NCBI RefSeq assembly: GCF_021602585.1
Contig: NZ_BQIP01000016.1
Location: forward strand, 62,001-126,000
Direction: 5' to 3'
DNA length: 64,000 nt
Source: Pseudomonas faucium
GTDB lineage: Bacteria; Pseudomonadota; Gammaproteobacteria; Pseudomonadales; Pseudomonadaceae
The notes under the pieces were generated by a model that saw only the letters and a list, made by a program, of their open reading frames with translations, was not told the DNA's origin and made no database searches. A program made the translations under genes and the position numbers. Positions within the stretch are counted from its first letter, which is position 1; the number at the start of each line of letters is the position of its first letter. This document shows positions 16,469-26,436 of this stretch, piece by piece.

Positions 16469-17665
16469 TCAGCGATTTTGCAGAAACGCGCGAATCCGCT
16501 CTGCCGCCTCGATGCACTCGGCCAGTGGCGCAACCAGTGCCATGCGCACGCGCCCGGCCCCTGGGTTCACACCATCCACCTCACGCGACAGGTACGAGCC
16601 CGGCACCACGGTCACATGCTGCGCCTCGAACAGGTCGCGAGTGAAGTCGGCGTCGCAGCCCGGCACCTTGGCCCACAGGTAGAAGCTGCCATCGGGCCGC
16701 TGCACGTCCATGACCGGCTGCAGGATATCCAGCACAGCATCGTACTTGGCCCGGTACTGGTCGCGGTTGGCGCGCACATGGGCTTCGTCCTGCCAGGCGG
16801 CGACGCTGGCCAGCTGGGTCTGCACCGGCATCGCGCAGCCATGGTAGGTGCGGTACAGCAGGAACGGCTTGATGATCTCGGCGTCACCGGCGACGAAGCC
16901 CGAACGCAGGCCTGGCAGGTTGGAGCGCTTGGACAGGCTGTGGAACACCACGCAACGCTTGAAGTCGCTGCGGCCAAGCTGCGCGCAGGCGCTGAGCAGG
17001 CCCGGCGGTGGCGCGTCTTCGTCGAAGTACAGCTCGCTGTAGCACTCGTCGGCGGCAATCACGAAGTCATGCTCGTCGGCCAGGGCAATCAGTTTTTTCA
17101 GGGTGTCCATCGGCACCAGTGCGCCGGTGGGGTTGCCTGGCGAGCACAGGAAGAGGACCTGGCAACGCTGCCAGACTTCGGCCGGCACGGCATCGAAGTC
17201 GGGGTTGAAGCCGTTGCTTTCCAGGCATGGCAGGTAATGCGGGGTGGCGCCGGCGAGCAGCGCTGCGCCTTCGTAGATCTGGTAGAACGGGTTGGGGCTG
17301 ACCACCAGGCCATCATCGGCGCGGTTGACCACGGCCTGGGTGAAGGCGAACAGCGCTTCACGGGTACCGTTGACCGGCAGGATATGGCGGTCGGCATCCA
17401 GCCAGCCGGCCGGCACGCCGAAACGCCGCTCGCACCACTGGCCGATGGCCTGGCGCAAGGCCGGCAGGCCCAGGGTGCTGGGGTAGACCGCCAGCTTGTC
17501 GAGGTTGTCGGCCATGGCCTTGGCGACGAAGGCCGGCGATTCGTGCTTGGGCTCACCGATCGAAAGCGCAATGGCGCGCTTGTCCGCCGCGGGTTTCACG
17601 CTGCCCAGCAGGGCGCGAAGTTTCTCGAACGGGTAGGGCTGAAGCTGGGTCAAGGCGTGGTTCAT
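16469..17665 (-). CDS. dapC: Succinyldiaminopimelate transaminase DapC
   Basis: A 398-residue class I/II PLP aminotransferase. It shows SPGNPTGALVP, the AADECYSELYF aspartate/tyrosine block, SLSKRSNLPGLRSGF with the PLP lysine (about residue 245) and the carboxylate-binding GRVRMAL arginine near the C-terminus. The DapC assignment rests on close likeness to Pseudomonas DapC and on lying directly after glnD, the usual place. It should convert succinylamino-ketopimelate to succinyl-diaminopimelate with glutamate. The gap to glnD is 38 bp, so they are probably in one operon. Confidence 0.9.
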   Translation of the reverse strand: MNHALTQLQPYPFEKLRALLGSVKPAADKRAIALSIGEPKHESPAFVAKAMADNLDKLAVYPSTLGLPALRQAIGQWCERRFGVPAGWLDADRHILPVNGTREALFAFTQAVVNRADDGLVVSPNPFYQIYEGAALLAGATPHYLPCLESNGFNPDFDAVPAEVWQRCQVLFLCSPGNPTGALVPMDTLKKLIALADEHDFVIAADECYSELYFDEDAPPPGLLSACAQLGRSDFKRCVVFHSLSKRSNLPGLRSGFVAGDAEIIKPFLLYRTYHGCAMPVQTQLASVAAWQDEAHVRANRDQYRAKYDAVLDILQPVMDVQRPDGSFYLWAKVPGCDADFTRDLFEAQHVTVVPGSYLSREVDGVNPGAGRVRMALVAPLAECIEAAERIRAFLQNR

Positions 17666-17703
17666 CGGCGCAAGGTCTCGTCAATCGTCTTATCGTTGAA
17701 TCG

Positions 17704-20406
17704 TTAAATGTTCATGCGGGTCGGGCTGGGCTCGCTGGCCTGGCCGGCCTGCAGCTGCTGCACGATGGCTTCCTGCAGGCGGCTGCACAGCTGCGGGTCG
17801 GACAGCGGCTGGTTGTCGGCGTCGGTGATGAAGAACACGTCCTCGACGCGCTCGCCGAGGGTGGCGATCTTGGCGTTCTGCAGCGACAGGTCGAACTCCA
17901 GGAAGATGCGCCCGAGCCGCGCCAGCAGGCCGGGGCGGTCCGGCGCGGTGATTTCGAGGATGGTCACCGGCCGCTGGGCATCGTTGAGGATGGTCACCTG
18001 CGGCGGGAAGTTGAAGTGCTTGAGCTGGCGCGGCACCCGGCGCTGGATGATGGTCGGGTAGTCCTCGGGGTTGCGCAGCGCTTCGGTGAGCCCGTCGCGG
18101 ATCTGCTTGACCCGCTGCGGGTTGTCGCCGATCGAGCCGCCGTCGTTGTCCAGCACGATGTAGGTATCGAGGGTGAACTGGCTGCTCGAGGTGATGATCC
18201 GCGCGTCATGGATGTTCAGGTTGAGCTGCGACATGGCCGCCACGGTCACGGCGAAGAAGTCGTGCTGGTCGGGGGCGTAGATGAAGATCTGCGTGCCGCC
18301 CTCGAACTCGCGGGAGGTGGTTTCCTTGATCAGCACCAGCGGGCCGCCATCGGCAGGCTGCTGGAGGATCGCGTCACTGTGCCAGGCCACGTCGGCGGCG
18401 GTGTGCTTGAGGAAGTAGTCGTCGCCCAGTTGCGACCAGAGCTGCTCGACGTCGTCCGGGTCGGTGCCTTCGCGGATCAGGATGTCCAGCGCCGCGCTCT
18501 GGGTCTGGCGAATCTGCTCTTCACGGTCGAGCGGGTTTTCCAGGCCGCGGCGCAGGGCACGCTTGGTCTCGGTGTAGAGCTGGCGCAGCAGGCTGGCCCG
18601 CCAGGAGTTCCACAGGCTGGGGTTGGTGGCGTTGATGTCGGCCACGGTCAGCACATACAGGTAGTCCAGGCGCGTCTCGTCGCCCACGTGCAGGGCGAAA
18701 TCGTTGATCACCTGCGGGTCGGACAGGTCCTTGCGCTGGGCGGTGGTCGACATCACCAGGTGGTTCTGCACCAGCCAGACGATCAGCCGGCTGTCCCAGG
18801 CTGGCAACTGGTGGCGTTCGCAGAACTTCTGCGCATCCACTGCGCCGAGCTCGGAGTGGTCGCCCTGGCGGCCCTTGCCGATGTCGTGGTACAGCCCGGC
18901 CAGGTAGATCAGCTCGGGCTTGGGCAAGCGGCCCATGAGCTTGCTGGCCAGCGGGAATTTCTCGGACACCGGCGTGTACTGCAGCTTGCGCAGGTGCTTG
19001 ATGAGGTTGAGGGTGTGCGCATCGACCGTATAGATGTGGAACAGGTCATGCTGCATCTGCCCGACGATCAGGCCGAACTCCGGCAGGTAGCGCCCGAGGA
19101 TGCCGTAGCGGTTCATCCGCCGCAGGTTGCGGTGGATGCCGATTTCGCACTTGAACAGCTCGATGAACAGGCTGGTGTTGCGAATGTCGTTGCGGAAGGT
19201 GTCGTCGATCAGGTGCCGGTGCTCGCGCAGCAGGCGCACGGTGTCGGCGCGCACGCCCTTGATCTCCGGGTGCTGGGCCATCAGCACGAAGATCTCCAGC
19301 ATGGCGAACGGGGTGCGCTTGAACACGTTGGGCCTGACCGCTTCGATGTAGCCGTCGTGCAGGCGGAAGCGGGCATTGAGCGGCTGGGTGGTGCCGCTGT
19401 CGTCATCGGCGAGGATGACTTCCTCGAAGTGCTGGATGATCAGGTCGCACAGCTGGCTGATGCTCATCACCACCCGGTAGTACTGCTGCATGAACTGCTC
19501 GATGGCGCGCTTGGGGTTCTCGTCGCTGTAGCCGAGCAGCGCGGCGATGCTGCGCTGGTGGTCGAACAAAAGGCGGTCTTCGGCGCGCCCGGCCAGCATG
19601 TGCAGGGCGTAGCGCACCTTCCACAAGAAGTCCTGGGAGGAGGCCAGCAGCTCGTTTTCGCTTTCCAGCAGAAACCCTTCGCCGGCCAGTGCATGCAGGT
19701 TCAGCGTGCCGTACTGGCGGCGGGCCACCCAAAGCACCGTCTGGATGTCGCGCAGGCCGCCGGGCGAGCCCTTGACGTTGGGTTCGAGGTTGTATTCGGT
19801 GTCGTTGTACTTGTGATGGCGGGCCTTGAGCTCGGCACGCTTGGCCAGGAAGAATTCCTTGCTCGGCCACATGTGCGCGGTGCTGGTGACGTCCAGCATG
19901 CGCTGGCGCAACGCCTCGGGGCCGGCGATGGTGCGGCTTTCCATCAGGTTGGTGATGACCGTCAGGTCGGCGCGCGCCTGTTCGGCGCATTCATCGACGG
20001 TGCGCACGCTCTGGCCGACTTCCAGGCCGATGTCCCACAGCAGGGTGAGAAAGCGCTCGATGGCATCGCGGTACTGTTCATGCTCGGCGGCGCCCAGCAG
20101 GATCAGCAGGTCGATGTCCGAGTGCGGGTGCAGTTCGCCGCGCCCGTAGCCGCCCACGGCGATCAGGGCGATACCGCTAGGGTCGCCCCAGTCGAACTGC
20201 TTCCAGGCCTGTTGCAGGATGTTGTCGACGAGCCACGCGCGGTCCTCGATCAGGCGGCGGATTTCGCGGCCTTCGCGAAAACGCTTGTCGAGCACCTCGC
20301 CGGCCTGGCGGATGGCTTTCTTGAAGGCGGCGATGGGGCTCGCCTTGAGGGCCAGTTCCGCCTGGAACTGGCCGCGGTCGAACAGCTCGGGATCCACCTG
20401 GGGCAT
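17704..20406 (-). CDS. glnD: Bifunctional PII uridylyltransferase/uridylyl-removing enzyme GlnD
   Basis: A 900-residue nitrogen sensor that uridylylates PII when glutamine is low and deuridylylates it when glutamine is high. The nucleotidyltransferase motif [19 protein letters not shown] is near residues 84-102. The HD hydrolase motif [18 protein letters not shown] is near 503. Two C-terminal ACT domains (from about 705 and 815: [38 protein letters not shown]) bind glutamine. It lies 39 bp after map, the common Pseudomonas order. Confidence 0.97.
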   Translation of the reverse strand: MPQVDPELFDRGQFQAELALKASPIAAFKKAIRQAGEVLDKRFREGREIRRLIEDRAWLVDNILQQAWKQFDWGDPSGIALIAVGGYGRGELHPHSDIDLLILLGAAEHEQYRDAIERFLTLLWDIGLEVGQSVRTVDECAEQARADLTVITNLMESRTIAGPEALRQRMLDVTSTAHMWPSKEFFLAKRAELKARHHKYNDTEYNLEPNVKGSPGGLRDIQTVLWVARRQYGTLNLHALAGEGFLLESENELLASSQDFLWKVRYALHMLAGRAEDRLLFDHQRSIAALLGYSDENPKRAIEQFMQQYYRVVMSISQLCDLIIQHFEEVILADDDSGTTQPLNARFRLHDGYIEAVRPNVFKRTPFAMLEIFVLMAQHPEIKGVRADTVRLLREHRHLIDDTFRNDIRNTSLFIELFKCEIGIHRNLRRMNRYGILGRYLPEFGLIVGQMQHDLFHIYTVDAHTLNLIKHLRKLQYTPVSEKFPLASKLMGRLPKPELIYLAGLYHDIGKGRQGDHSELGAVDAQKFCERHQLPAWDSRLIVWLVQNHLVMSTTAQRKDLSDPQVINDFALHVGDETRLDYLYVLTVADINATNPSLWNSWRASLLRQLYTETKRALRRGLENPLDREEQIRQTQSAALDILIREGTDPDDVEQLWSQLGDDYFLKHTAADVAWHSDAILQQPADGGPLVLIKETTSREFEGGTQIFIYAPDQHDFFAVTVAAMSQLNLNIHDARIITSSSQFTLDTYIVLDNDGGSIGDNPQRVKQIRDGLTEALRNPEDYPTIIQRRVPRQLKHFNFPPQVTILNDAQRPVTILEITAPDRPGLLARLGRIFLEFDLSLQNAKIATLGERVEDVFFITDADNQPLSDPQLCSRLQEAIVQQLQAGQASEPSPTRMNI

Positions 20407-20445
20407 CGCGTCGCGTTCCTGTCGTAGGGGTAGCCCTTGGCGTAA

Positions 20446-21228
20446 TCAGGCCGAGGTGCGCGGGATGGTGTCGTCCTTGCGCAGGGTGAAGATCTCGTAG
20501 CCGGTCGCGGTCACCACCAGGGTGTGTTCCCACTGGGCGGAGAGCTTGCGGTCCTTGGTGATGGCGGTCCAGCCGTCGCCCAGCACCTTGGTGTCGGCCT
20601 TGCCCTGGTTGATCATCGGCTCGATGGTGAAGGTCATGCCTTCCTTGAGCTCCATGCCGGTGCCGGCCTTGCCGTAGTGGAGGATCTGCGGCTCTTCATG
20701 GAACACCTTGCCGATGCCATGGCCGCAGAACTCGCGCACCACCGAGAAGCCGTTCTTTTCGGCATGCTTCTGGATCACTTCGCCGATGTCGCCCAGGCGG
20801 CAGCCCGGCTTGACCAGTTCGATGGCCTTGTACATGCACTCCTGGGTGACCTTGGACAGGCGCTCGGCCCATACCGGCACGCTGCCAACGTGGAACATGC
20901 GGCTGGTGTCGCCGTGGTAGCCGTCCTTGATCACGGTGATGTCGATGTTGAGCGTGTCGCCATCCTTGAGCGGCTTGTCATTGGGGATGCCGTGGCAGAC
21001 CACATGGTTGATCGAGGTGCAGATCGACTTGGGGTAGCCCTTGTAGTTGAGCGGGGCCGGGATCGCCTGCTGGACGTTGACGATGTAGTCGTGGCAGATG
21101 CGGTCGAGTTCTTCGGTGGTGACACCGGGCTTGACGTGTTCTTCGATCATCTCCAGCACTTCGGCGGCCAGGCGGCCGGCGATGCGCATCTTCTCGATGT
21201 CTTCTGCGGTCTTGATGGTGACGGTCAT
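20446..21228 (-). CDS. map: Methionine aminopeptidase type I
   Basis: A 260-residue metalloprotease that removes N-terminal methionine from nascent proteins. Metal ligands are recognisable in NIDITVIKDGYHGDTSRMF (two Asp), GHGIGKVFHEEP (His) and FTIEPMIN (Glu), with the last Glu in SAQWEHTLVVT. No N-terminal SH3 extension is present, so it is the short class Ia. It is divergent from rpsB, as in most gammaproteobacteria, and probably heads a map-glnD-dapC transcription unit. Confidence 0.96.
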   Translation of the reverse strand: MTVTIKTAEDIEKMRIAGRLAAEVLEMIEEHVKPGVTTEELDRICHDYIVNVQQAIPAPLNYKGYPKSICTSINHVVCHGIPNDKPLKDGDTLNIDITVIKDGYHGDTSRMFHVGSVPVWAERLSKVTQECMYKAIELVKPGCRLGDIGEVIQKHAEKNGFSVVREFCGHGIGKVFHEEPQILHYGKAGTGMELKEGMTFTIEPMINQGKADTKVLGDGWTAITKDRKLSAQWEHTLVVTATGYEIFTLRKDDTIPRTSA

Positions 21229-21403
21229 TACAGGCTCTCTACGGCGCCGTGCACGGCGCGAACAAACGGGAAAGGCCGGATTCTAGCAGAGCAGGGCGGC
21301 ATTCTGTCGGGATAAAGGCGGCCATGCTGCTGTCTATAGAGGGCATTCTGGCCTGTTTGCCGGGGTGCTGCAAAAACCGCTGACGGACGTGCCTTTATCC
21401 GGG

Positions 21404-21434
21404 TTCCGTTCGCCCGCGGTCTGTGGTATAAAAT
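21404..21434 (+). promoter_or_regulatory. Probable rpsB-tsf promoter
   Basis: A strong -10 region TATAAAAT (21427-21434) runs into GCGCCGC, a pattern I associate with gammaproteobacterial rpsB promoters. The best -35 at 17-bp spacing is a weak TTCCGT (21404-21409). Transcription would start near 21441, giving a leader of about 145 nt. Confidence 0.6.
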
Positions 21435-21440
21435 GCGCCG

Positions 21441-21586
21441 CTTTCGGGGACGACCCCGTCAGCCTTAAACCCACACACGTGTCGACACGATGACCTGGGT
21501 GCCCGGCAACTTCGAACTGCGGTTCGGCTGCATGGGTTGGTCATTGGGATACGTGGAGGCCCAACCCGACTTATCAAGGAACTATC
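21441..21586 (+). promoter_or_regulatory. rpsB mRNA leader, candidate S2 autoregulatory region
   Basis: This untranslated leader contains a hairpin (GGGTTGG at 21534-21540 with CCAACCC at 21561-21567) that ends 8 nt before the AAGGA ribosome site. In E. coli and relatives the rpsB leader is the target of feedback repression by protein S2. That this leader works the same way is inference from position and structure. With the map upstream region it explains the gene-free stretch 21,229-21,586. Confidence 0.5.
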
Positions 21587-22324
21587 ATGTCCCAAGTCAA
21601 TATGCGCGATATGCTGAAGGCCGGTGTGCACTTCGGCCACCAGACCCGTTACTGGAACCCGAAAATGGGCAAGTTCATTTTCGGCGCGCGTAACAAGATC
21701 CACATCATCAACCTGGAAAAAACCCTGCCGATGTTCAACGACGCTCTGTCGTTCGTTGAGCGCCTGGCCCAGGGCAAGAACAAGATCCTGTTCGTCGGCA
21801 CCAAGCGTTCCGCCGGCAAGATCGTCGCCGAGCAAGCTGCTCGTTGCGGTTCGCCATACGTTGACCACCGTTGGTTGGGCGGCATGCTGACCAACTACAA
21901 GACCATCCGTGCTTCGATCAAGCGTCTGCGCGACCTGGAAACCCAGGCCGACGATGGCACCTTCGCCAAGTTGACCAAGAAAGAAGCCCTGATGCGTTCC
22001 CGCGATCTGGAAAAACTGGACCGCAGCCTGGGTGGTATCAAGGACATGGGCGGCCTGCCTGATGCCCTGTTCGTGATCGACGTTGACCACGAGCGCATTG
22101 CCATCACCGAAGCCAACAAGCTGGGCATCCCGGTCATCGGCGTTGTCGATACCAACAGCAGCCCAGAAGGCGTTGACTTCGTTATCCCAGGTAACGATGA
22201 CGCCATTCGCGCTATCGAGCTGTACATGACTTCGATGGCTGACGCCGTCATCCGCGGCCGCAACAATGTTGCCGGCGGCACCGAAGTCTACGCTGAAGAA
22301 GCGGCTGCACCAGCTGCTGAGTAA
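21587..22324 (+). CDS. rpsB: 30S ribosomal protein S2
   Basis: A 245-residue ribosomal protein with the S2 signatures [20 protein letters not shown] and [20 protein letters not shown]. It is needed for assembly of the small-subunit head/platform and recruits S1. AAGGA stands 6 nt before the ATG. It is followed by tsf after an attenuator-like hairpin, the standard rpsB-tsf arrangement. Confidence 0.99.
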   Translation: MSQVNMRDMLKAGVHFGHQTRYWNPKMGKFIFGARNKIHIINLEKTLPMFNDALSFVERLAQGKNKILFVGTKRSAGKIVAEQAARCGSPYVDHRWLGGMLTNYKTIRASIKRLRDLETQADDGTFAKLTKKEALMRSRDLEKLDRSLGGIKDMGGLPDALFVIDVDHERIAITEANKLGIPVIGVVDTNSSPEGVDFVIPGNDDAIRAIELYMTSMADAVIRGRNNVAGGTEVYAEEAAAPAAE

Positions 22325-22351
22325 TAGGCGCTAGCGTCTACTTGGCACGCG

Positions 22352-22375
22352 AAAAGGGGGCTTTGCCCCCTTTTT
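22352..22375 (+). terminator. Intrinsic terminator/attenuator between rpsB and tsf
   Basis: AAAAGGGGGC and GCCCCCTTTT form a 10-bp stem with a TTT loop, followed by further T. It lies 28 bp after the rpsB stop and about 130 bp before tsf. It probably lowers tsf relative to rpsB transcription. Confidence 0.85.
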
Positions 22376-22509
22376 GCCACCTTGAAATCCTGCTGTCAGC
22401 ATGCGCCCCGCATCATGGGCCGGCTGAATCAGAAACAGCGGATTTGCAGAATTGAACGCCCGTGACGAGCGGGTGGAATGGTTGAAAAACTTTCCAAGAG
22501 GATTTTGAA

Positions 22510-23373
22510 ATGGCAGCAATTACTGCAGCGCTGGTGAAAGAACTGCGCGAGCGTACCGGCGAAGGCATGATGGATTGCAAGAAGGCCCTGGAAAAGGCCG
22601 GCGGCGACATCGAGAAAGCCATTGACGACATGCGTGCCTCGGGCGCCATCAAGGCCGCCAAAAAGGCTGGCAACGTCGCTGCTGAAGGCGCTATCGCGGT
22701 CAAGGCCGACGGTAAATCCGCCGTCCTGCTGGAAGTGAACTCGCAGACCGACTTCCTGGCCCTGCAAGACGACTTCAAGAACTTCGTCGCCGAAAGCCTC
22801 GAAGAAGCCTTCGCCCAGAAGCTGACCGACGCAGCTCCGCTGATCGCTTCGCGTGAAGCGGCTCGTGAAGCCCTGGTTGCCAAGTGCGGCGAAAACGTCA
22901 ACATCCGTCGCCTGGCGCGCGTTGAAGGCGACGTTGTCGGCGCCTACCTGCACGGCAACAAGATCGGTGCTGTCGTGGTTCTGAAAGGCGGCGACGTCGA
23001 CCTGGCCAAGAACATCGCCATGCACGTTGCAGCTTCGAACCCAGAGTTCCTGGACGCGTCGGAAATCTCCGCCGAGGCCATCGAGCGCGAGAAGAACGTC
23101 TTCCTGCAGCTGAACGCCGACAAGATCGCCGGCAAGCCGGAAAACATCGTTGAGAACATGATCAACGGTCGTATCACCAAGTTCAAAGCCGAAGCGTCGC
23201 TGAAAGAGCAAGCTTTCGTGATGAACCCGGAAGTCAAAGTTGGCGAACTGGCCAAGAAAGCCGGTGCTGAAATCGTTTCCTTCACCTACTTCAAGGTTGG
23301 CGAAGGCATCGAGAAGCCAGTCGACGACTTCGCTGCTGAAGTTGCCGCTCAGGTAGCTGCTGCCAAGCAGTAA
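22510..23373 (+). CDS. tsf: Translation elongation factor Ts
   Basis: A 287-residue guanine nucleotide exchange factor for EF-Tu. The N-terminal UBA-like domain begins AAITAALVKELRERTGEGMM with the DCKKAL motif. The core contains the TDF motif (NSQTDFLALQDDF) that contacts EF-Tu. AAGAGGA precedes the ATG. The codon usage is that of a highly expressed gene. Confidence 0.99.
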   Translation: MAAITAALVKELRERTGEGMMDCKKALEKAGGDIEKAIDDMRASGAIKAAKKAGNVAAEGAIAVKADGKSAVLLEVNSQTDFLALQDDFKNFVAESLEEAFAQKLTDAAPLIASREAAREALVAKCGENVNIRRLARVEGDVVGAYLHGNKIGAVVVLKGGDVDLAKNIAMHVAASNPEFLDASEISAEAIEREKNVFLQLNADKIAGKPENIVENMINGRITKFKAEASLKEQAFVMNPEVKVGELAKKAGAEIVSFTYFKVGEGIEKPVDDFAAEVAAQVAAAKQ

Positions 23374-23393
23374 GACAGCCCCGTCTGTCGCCC

Positions 23394-23430
23394 CAAAGAG
23401 GCTGCCCGCTCACGCGCGCAGCCTCTTTGT
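23394..23430 (+). terminator. Probable terminator after tsf
   Basis: CAAAGAGGCTGC and GCAGCCTCTTTG form a 12-bp stem with a 12-nt loop, 20 bp after the tsf stop. The T-tract is only partial, so read-through into pyrH is likely. Confidence 0.6.
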
Positions 23431-23552
23431 CAAAGCGGGAGCGGTTTACCAGACCGTCGCTCGCTGACGCAGTTGCTGCGTCACGTTAGAGTTACATGCA
23501 GGCTCAAGCAGCCCGCCAGAATTTTTTACAAACGCCGCAGGAGAGATTCGCA

Positions 23553-24296
23553 ATGGCTCAGCAGGGCAGTGGTCATCAGGCTCGCTATAAACGCATTCTA
23601 CTCAAACTTAGCGGCGAGGCCCTGATGGGCTCGGAAGAGTTCGGGATCGACCCCAAGGTCCTGGATCGCATGGCGCTGGAAGTCGGCCAGCTGGTCGGCA
23701 TCGGCGTCCAGGTAGGCCTGGTCATTGGTGGTGGCAACCTGTTCCGTGGTGCGGCGCTCAGTGCAGCCGGCATGGACCGCGTCACCGGCGACCACATGGG
23801 CATGCTGGCAACCGTAATGAATGGCCTGGCCATGCGCGACGCGCTGGAGCGGGCAAACATTACCGCCATCGTCATGTCGGCCATTTCCATGGTGGGCGTG
23901 ACCGATCACTACGATCGCCGCAAAGCCATGCGTCACCTGAACGCCAAGGAAGTCGTTATCTTCGCTGCCGGTACCGGCAACCCGTTCTTCACCACTGACT
24001 CCGCCGCTTGCCTGCGCGCCATCGAAATCGATGCCGACGTGGTATTGAAGGCAACCAAGGTCGATGGTGTATACACTGCAGATCCATTCAAGGACCCGCA
24101 TGCCGAGAAGTTCGATCATCTTACCTACGATGAAGTGCTGGATCGCAAGCTGGGCGTGATGGACCTGACGGCAATCTGTCTGTGCCGCGACCACAAGATG
24201 CCGCTGCGCGTCTTCAACATGAACAAACCCGGCGCCCTGCTGAACATCGTGCATGGCGGCGCGGAAGGAACCCTGATCGAGGAAGTTCAAAAATGA
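23553..24296 (+). CDS. pyrH: UMP kinase PyrH
   Basis: The 247-residue amino-acid-kinase-fold enzyme phosphorylates UMP to UDP. It shows [12 protein letters not shown] at the N-terminus, [10 protein letters not shown], and the C-terminal [31 protein letters not shown] signature written here in parts: [10 protein letters not shown] and [10 protein letters not shown]. The ATG at 23553 is chosen because GCAGGAGAG lies upstream; an open frame extends further 5' without support. The stop overlaps the frr start (ATGA). Confidence 0.97.
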   Translation: MAQQGSGHQARYKRILLKLSGEALMGSEEFGIDPKVLDRMALEVGQLVGIGVQVGLVIGGGNLFRGAALSAAGMDRVTGDHMGMLATVMNGLAMRDALERANITAIVMSAISMVGVTDHYDRRKAMRHLNAKEVVIFAAGTGNPFFTTDSAACLRAIEIDADVVLKATKVDGVYTADPFKDPHAEKFDHLTYDEVLDRKLGVMDLTAICLCRDHKMPLRVFNMNKPGALLNIVHGGAEGTLIEEVQK

Positions 24297-24850
24297 TCAA
24301 CGACATCAAGAAAGACGCCCAGGACCGCATGGGCAAGTCCATCGAGGCCCTGGGCCGCAACCTGGCGTCCATCCGTACCGGTCGCGCCCACCCAAGCATC
24401 CTGGACAGCGTCAAGGTCACCGCCTGGGGTAGCGAGATGCCGCTGAACCAGGTGGCCGCTATTTCCGTCGAAGATGCCCGGACCCTGAAGATTGTCGCCC
24501 ACGACAAGAACCTCAGCGCCGCCATCGAGAAGGCCATCCTGACCTCCGACCTCGGCCTGAACCCGTCCAGCGCCGGTACCACCATCCGCGTACCGATGCC
24601 GGCCCTGACCGAGGAAACCCGCAAGGGCTACACCAAGCAGGCCAGTGGCGTTTGCGAAGATGCCAAGGTTGCCGTGCGCAACGTGCGCCGTGATGCCCTG
24701 GCAGAGCTGAAGAAGCTGACCAAGGACAAGGCCATCAGCGAAGACGAAGAGCGTCGCGCTGCCGACGAGATCCAGAAGCTGACCGACAAGTTCGTCGCCG
24801 AAGTCGACGCTGCGTACAAAGCCAAGGAAAAGGACCTGTTGGCCGTCTAA
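24293..24850 (+). CDS. frr: Ribosome recycling factor
   Basis: A 185-residue RRF that splits post-termination ribosomes with EF-G. It shows the N-terminal [20 protein letters not shown] helix, the conserved [14 protein letters not shown] and the C-terminal coiled region [20 protein letters not shown]. Translation is coupled to pyrH by a 4-bp overlap, with GAGGAAG upstream. Confidence 0.98.
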   Translation: MINDIKKDAQDRMGKSIEALGRNLASIRTGRAHPSILDSVKVTAWGSEMPLNQVAAISVEDARTLKIVAHDKNLSAAIEKAILTSDLGLNPSSAGTTIRVPMPALTEETRKGYTKQASGVCEDAKVAVRNVRRDALAELKKLTKDKAISEDEERRAADEIQKLTDKFVAEVDAAYKAKEKDLLAV

Positions 24851-24865
24851 GGCCGAGGTTTTTTA

Positions 24866-25621
24866 ATGGAAAAGACCAAGCTGGCGGCACCCTCTTCGGT
24901 GCCGCGTCACGTCGCGATCATCATGGATGGCAACAATCGCTGGGCGAAGAAGCGCCTGTTGCCCGGCGTTGCCGGGCACAAGGCCGGCGTCGATGCCGTG
25001 CGTGCGGTCATCGAAGTCTGCGCCAAGTCCGGCGTCGAGGTGCTGACCCTGTTCGCGTTTTCCAGCGAGAACTGGCAGCGCCCGGCCGAAGAGGTCGGGG
25101 CGTTGATGGAGCTGTTCTTCTCGGCGCTGCGCCGTGAGGCCAAGCGCCTCAACGAGAACAACATCAGCCTGCGCATCATCGGTGACCGTTCGCGTTTTCA
25201 CCCGGAGCTGCAGGCCGCCATGCGCGAAGCCGAAGCGCTGACCGCGGGCAATAATCGCTTCATCCTGCAGATCGCCGCCAATTATGGTGGCCAGTGGGAC
25301 ATTGCCCAGGCTGCCCAGCGTCTGGCGCGTGAGGTCCAGGCCGGCCATCTGCGCCCGGACGACATCACCCCGGGCCTGCTGCAGACCTGCCTGGCCACGG
25401 GCGAGCTGCCGTTGCCAGACCTGTGCATCCGTACCGGTGGCGAGCACCGCATCAGCAACTTCCTGCTGTGGCAGCTGGCCTACGCCGAACTGTACTTCTC
25501 CGACCTGTATTGGCCGGACTTCAAACACGAGGCCATGCGCACTGCCCTGGCCGATTTCGCTTCGCGCCAGCGCCGCTTTGGTAAGACCAGCGAGCAGGTC
25601 GAGGCTGGAGCTCGTGCTTAA
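24866..25621 (+). CDS. uppS: Undecaprenyl diphosphate synthase
   Basis: The 251-residue cis-prenyltransferase makes the C55 lipid carrier for peptidoglycan and O-antigen. The IIMDGNNRWAKKR motif contains the Mg2+-binding Asp21. RTGGEHRISNFLLWQLAYAE is the C-terminal substrate-binding signature. The gene ends TTAATG, sharing one base with the start of cdsA. Confidence 0.98.
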   Translation: MEKTKLAAPSSVPRHVAIIMDGNNRWAKKRLLPGVAGHKAGVDAVRAVIEVCAKSGVEVLTLFAFSSENWQRPAEEVGALMELFFSALRREAKRLNENNISLRIIGDRSRFHPELQAAMREAEALTAGNNRFILQIAANYGGQWDIAQAAQRLAREVQAGHLRPDDITPGLLQTCLATGELPLPDLCIRTGGEHRISNFLLWQLAYAELYFSDLYWPDFKHEAMRTALADFASRQRRFGKTSEQVEAGARA

Positions 25622-26436
25622 TGCTTAAACAACGCATCATTACCGCGCTGATCCTGCTGCCGATCGCGCTGGGTGGATTTTTCCTGCTCGAAGGTGGGGA
25701 TTTCGCCCTGTTCATCGGCTTCGTGGTGACCCTCGGTGCCTGGGAGTGGGCGCGTCTGGCCGGCTTGATGGCCCAGCCGCTGCGCATCGCCTACGCTGCC
25801 GTGGTCGCCGGGGCGCTGATGCTGCTCTATCTGATGCCCGACCTGGCGCCCTGGGTGCTCGGTGCGTCGGTGATCTGGTGGGGGCTGGCAACTTGGCTGG
25901 TACTCACCTACCCGCGCAGTAGCGAACTCTGGGCCAGCGCCGCCTGCCGGCTGCTGATCGGGCTGCTGATCCTGCTGCCGGCCTGGCAAGGGCTGATCCT
26001 GCTCAAGCACTGGCAGCTGGGCAACTGGTTGATCCTGTCGGTCATGGTGCTGGTATGGGCCGCCGATATCGGTGCCTATTTCTCCGGCCGGGCCTTCGGC
26101 AAGCGCAAGCTGGCGCCGCTGGTCAGCCCGGGCAAGAGCTGGGAAGGCGTGTATGGCGGCCTTGCGGTCAGCCTGGTGATTACCCTGGTGGTCGGCATCA
26201 GCCGTGACTGGGGTGTCGGGCAGATCCTGCTGGGGCTGCTGGGCGCTGCGCTGGTGGTCATGGCGTCGGTGGTCGGTGACCTGACCGAGAGCATGTTCAA
26301 GCGCCGCTCCGGGATCAAGGACAGCAGCAACCTGCTGCCGGGCCACGGCGGCGTGCTCGACCGCATCGACAGCCTGACGGCGGCCATCCCGCTGTTCGCG
26401 GTGCTGTTGTGGGCGGCCGAATGGGGTGTGATGTGA
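25621..26436 (+). CDS. cdsA: Phosphatidate cytidylyltransferase CdsA
   Basis: A 271-residue inner-membrane protein with about seven or eight hydrophobic helices that makes CDP-diacylglycerol from phosphatidate and CTP. It contains [12 protein letters not shown] and, near the C-terminus, the CDP-DAG synthase signature ([25 protein letters not shown]). It joins PlsB, encoded elsewhere in the window, in phospholipid synthesis. It overlaps dxr by 4 bp. Confidence 0.97.
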   Translation: MLKQRIITALILLPIALGGFFLLEGGDFALFIGFVVTLGAWEWARLAGLMAQPLRIAYAAVVAGALMLLYLMPDLAPWVLGASVIWWGLATWLVLTYPRSSELWASAACRLLIGLLILLPAWQGLILLKHWQLGNWLILSVMVLVWAADIGAYFSGRAFGKRKLAPLVSPGKSWEGVYGGLAVSLVITLVVGISRDWGVGQILLGLLGAALVVMASVVGDLTESMFKRRSGIKDSSNLLPGHGGVLDRIDSLTAAIPLFAVLLWAAEWGVM

